NCBI GenBank assembly: GCA_964036665.1
Contig: OZ038529.1
Span: 15,012,060 to 15,076,059, forward strand
Direction of reading: 5' to 3'
Length of the DNA: 64,000 nt
Source of the DNA: Gordius sp. MW1
Lineage: Eukaryota; Nematomorpha; Gordioida; Gordea; Gordiidae
Position numbers and translations under genes: made by a program. Each line of letters opens with the position of its first letter. The stretch's first letter is position 1. The notes under the pieces were generated by a model. That model was not told the origin of the DNA. It saw only the letters and a list, made by a program, of their open reading frames with translations, and did no database searches. Of the stretch, positions 63,300 to 64,000 are shown piece by piece.

Positions 63300-63702
63300 A
63301 TGTGAAAGAGCATGAAAAAATATATAAAAGTAAGCCAATTTGAGAATCCTATTATCCTCGATTGACTTCCGAAAAGAGGTTTTAAGCTGCGAGAATTATC
63401 ATTTTGACAAAAGACAACGTTTTATTGTTGCGATTAGTTTGTTGTATCGCAACGTGAGTGCTTAATTTTTGAAAATGGCTCTATGCGATCATGATTTTGT
63501 TGTATCGCAACGTGAGTGCTTAATTTTTCAAAAATGCACTATGCGATCATGATTTTAAAGTAATAGTTTTCTGATTCTGATAAATTTTTACTTTTTATCA
63601 TCAAAACCACGTCTGAAAACGACAACTTTCATCGGATGCATACGGTTGAAAGAAAAATATGTGAAAAATTTTGAGGTAAAAATATTTATTTTTTTCGATT
63701 CT
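63300..63702 (+). repeat. Elongated monomer with 58-bp internal duplication (403 bp)
   Basis: The segment starting GTTGTATCGCAACGTGAGTG at 63441 is repeated from 63499, after GATCATGATTTT. The first half is G-like (TTTTTGAAAATGGC) and the second D-like (TTTTTCAAAAATGC), so the duplication joined two different monomer types rather than copying one segment exactly. The second half of the inverted repeat is thus doubled. Confidence 0.9.
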
Positions 63703-64000
63703 ATGTGAGAGCATGAAAAAATATATAAAAGTAAGCCAATTTGAGAATCCTATTATCCTCGATTTACTTCCGAAAAGAGGTTTTTAGCTGCGAGAACTAT
63801 CATTTTGACAAAAGACAACGTTTTATTGTTGCGATTAGTTTGTTGTATCGCAACGTGAGTGCTTAATTTTTGAAAATGGCTCTATGCGATCATGATTTTG
63901 TTGTATCGCAACGTGAGTGCTTAATTTTTCAAAAATGCATTATGCGATCATGATTTTAAAGTAATAGTTTGATTATGATAAATTTTTACTTTTTATCATC
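63703..64000 (+). repeat. Second elongated monomer, cut by the window edge
   Basis: It carries the same 58-bp duplication (GTTGTATCGC at 63842 and again at 63900) with the same junction, so the rearranged monomer was itself copied in tandem. Its start reads ATGTGAGAGCATG. Past the duplication it has GCATTATGC and a shortened TAATAGTTTGATTATG. The window ends inside it, so the array continues to the right. Confidence 0.9.

Larger units (their letters stand above)
1..64000 (+). repeat. Satellite DNA array, ~344-bp monomer, about 185 copies
   Basis: The start motif ATGTGAAAGAGCATG, or a close variant, recurs every 339 to 346 bp across the window, always on the same strand. I located most block boundaries by this motif, for example 1, 347, 691, 1035, 1380, 1725, 2066, 2410 and 2749. 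No inversion and no unrelated spacer was seen apart from three 193-bp inserts. The monomer is about 30% GC with long A and T tracts. Segments such as ACGTCTGAAAACGACAAC and TAAGCCAATTTGAGAATCC are nearly invariant, while the stretch after CGCAACGTG is the main variable part and defines monomer types. Tandem satellites of this size are typical of eukaryotic centromeric or pericentromeric heterochromatin (known). The family is not one I recognise, and a centromeric role cannot be read from sequence alone. Confidence 0.97.

Noticed and set aside
1-64000. CRISPR array, because of strict regular spacing.
   Set aside because: The period is 344 bp, the whole unit is conserved, there are no unique spacers of 25-45 bp, and no cas genes are present.
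1-64000. rDNA spacer, histone cluster or other tandem gene array.
   Set aside because: No rRNA, tRNA or coding segment is present in the unit, which is too short and AT-rich.
1-64000. CENP-B box (pattern TTCGNNNNANNCGGG).
   Set aside because: The TTCG words in the monomer (TTTTTTCGATTCTATG) are not followed by A and CGGG at the needed spacing on either strand. The only CGGG words are in the insert and do not fit either.
63700-64000. Telomeric or simple-sequence repeats at the ends of the window.
   Set aside because: No short tandem motif is present; the array simply continues through both edges.

Overview
The whole window is one uninterrupted satellite-DNA array. About 185 copies of an AT-rich monomer of about 344 bp stand head to tail, all in the same orientation, from base 1 to base 64000. 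I find no convincing protein-coding gene, RNA gene, CRISPR array or bacterial operon. The only DNA that is not monomer sequence is a 193-bp segment present three times near the right end (56193-56385, 59480-59672, 62077-62269).

Organism: an array of this length with nested higher-order repeats (HORs) points to eukaryotic heterochromatin, such as a centromere, pericentromere or other satellite block. One monomer counted by hand has 30% GC (45 C, 59 G in 344 bp). It has 13 CpG against about 7.7 expected, so CpG is not depleted. That fits an invertebrate genome with little germline CpG methylation, an insect for example, better than a vertebrate or most plants. I do not recognise the satellite family and cannot name a species.

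Monomer types (my own letters), read mainly from the bases after the conserved CGCAACGTG. A: GTGAGTGCTGAATTTTTGAA, with CTGCCAAAACTATTC upstream. B: GTGATGCTTAATTTTTGCAA. B': the same but TTTTTGAAAATGAC. C: GTGAATGTTTAATTTTTC, then GCATTATGCGATCAAG and TTTATCGTGG. D: GTGAGTGCTTAATTTTTC, then GCACTATGCGATCATG. E: start like C, continuation like D. F: GTGAATGATTAATTTTTC. G: GTGAGTGCTTAATTTTTGAA, then AATGGCTC. H: start like A, continuation like C.

Layout: 1-6179, a B-B'-C-C-D-C-D unit with an extra C-D dimer in its first copy. 6180-15455, six A-led units of 4 to 6 monomers. 15456-18486, mostly E. 18487-23270, two near-identical 7-mers of 2392 bp. 23271-28763, a mixed zone holding a partial third copy of that 7-mer. 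28764-33241, B'/F/D/A. 33242-41148, a 1721-bp 5-mer B-E-E-A-H in about 4.5 copies. 41149-42528, C-D dimers. 42529-44598, B'/F. 44599-53437, a 2724-bp 8-mer in two full copies plus a partial third. 53438-64000, a more divergent zone rich in G, D and A monomers, with the three inserts and, at the right end, monomers carrying a 58-bp internal duplication.

Nothing here works together as genes. The pattern is that of repeated local unequal exchange or amplification: blocks are homogeneous inside and different from their neighbours. The points most worth a second look are the captured 193-bp segment amplified along with the HOR, the conserved inverted repeat GTTGCGAT/ATCGCAAC whose loop has been cleanly lost in one monomer lineage, and the different HORs lying side by side in one array.
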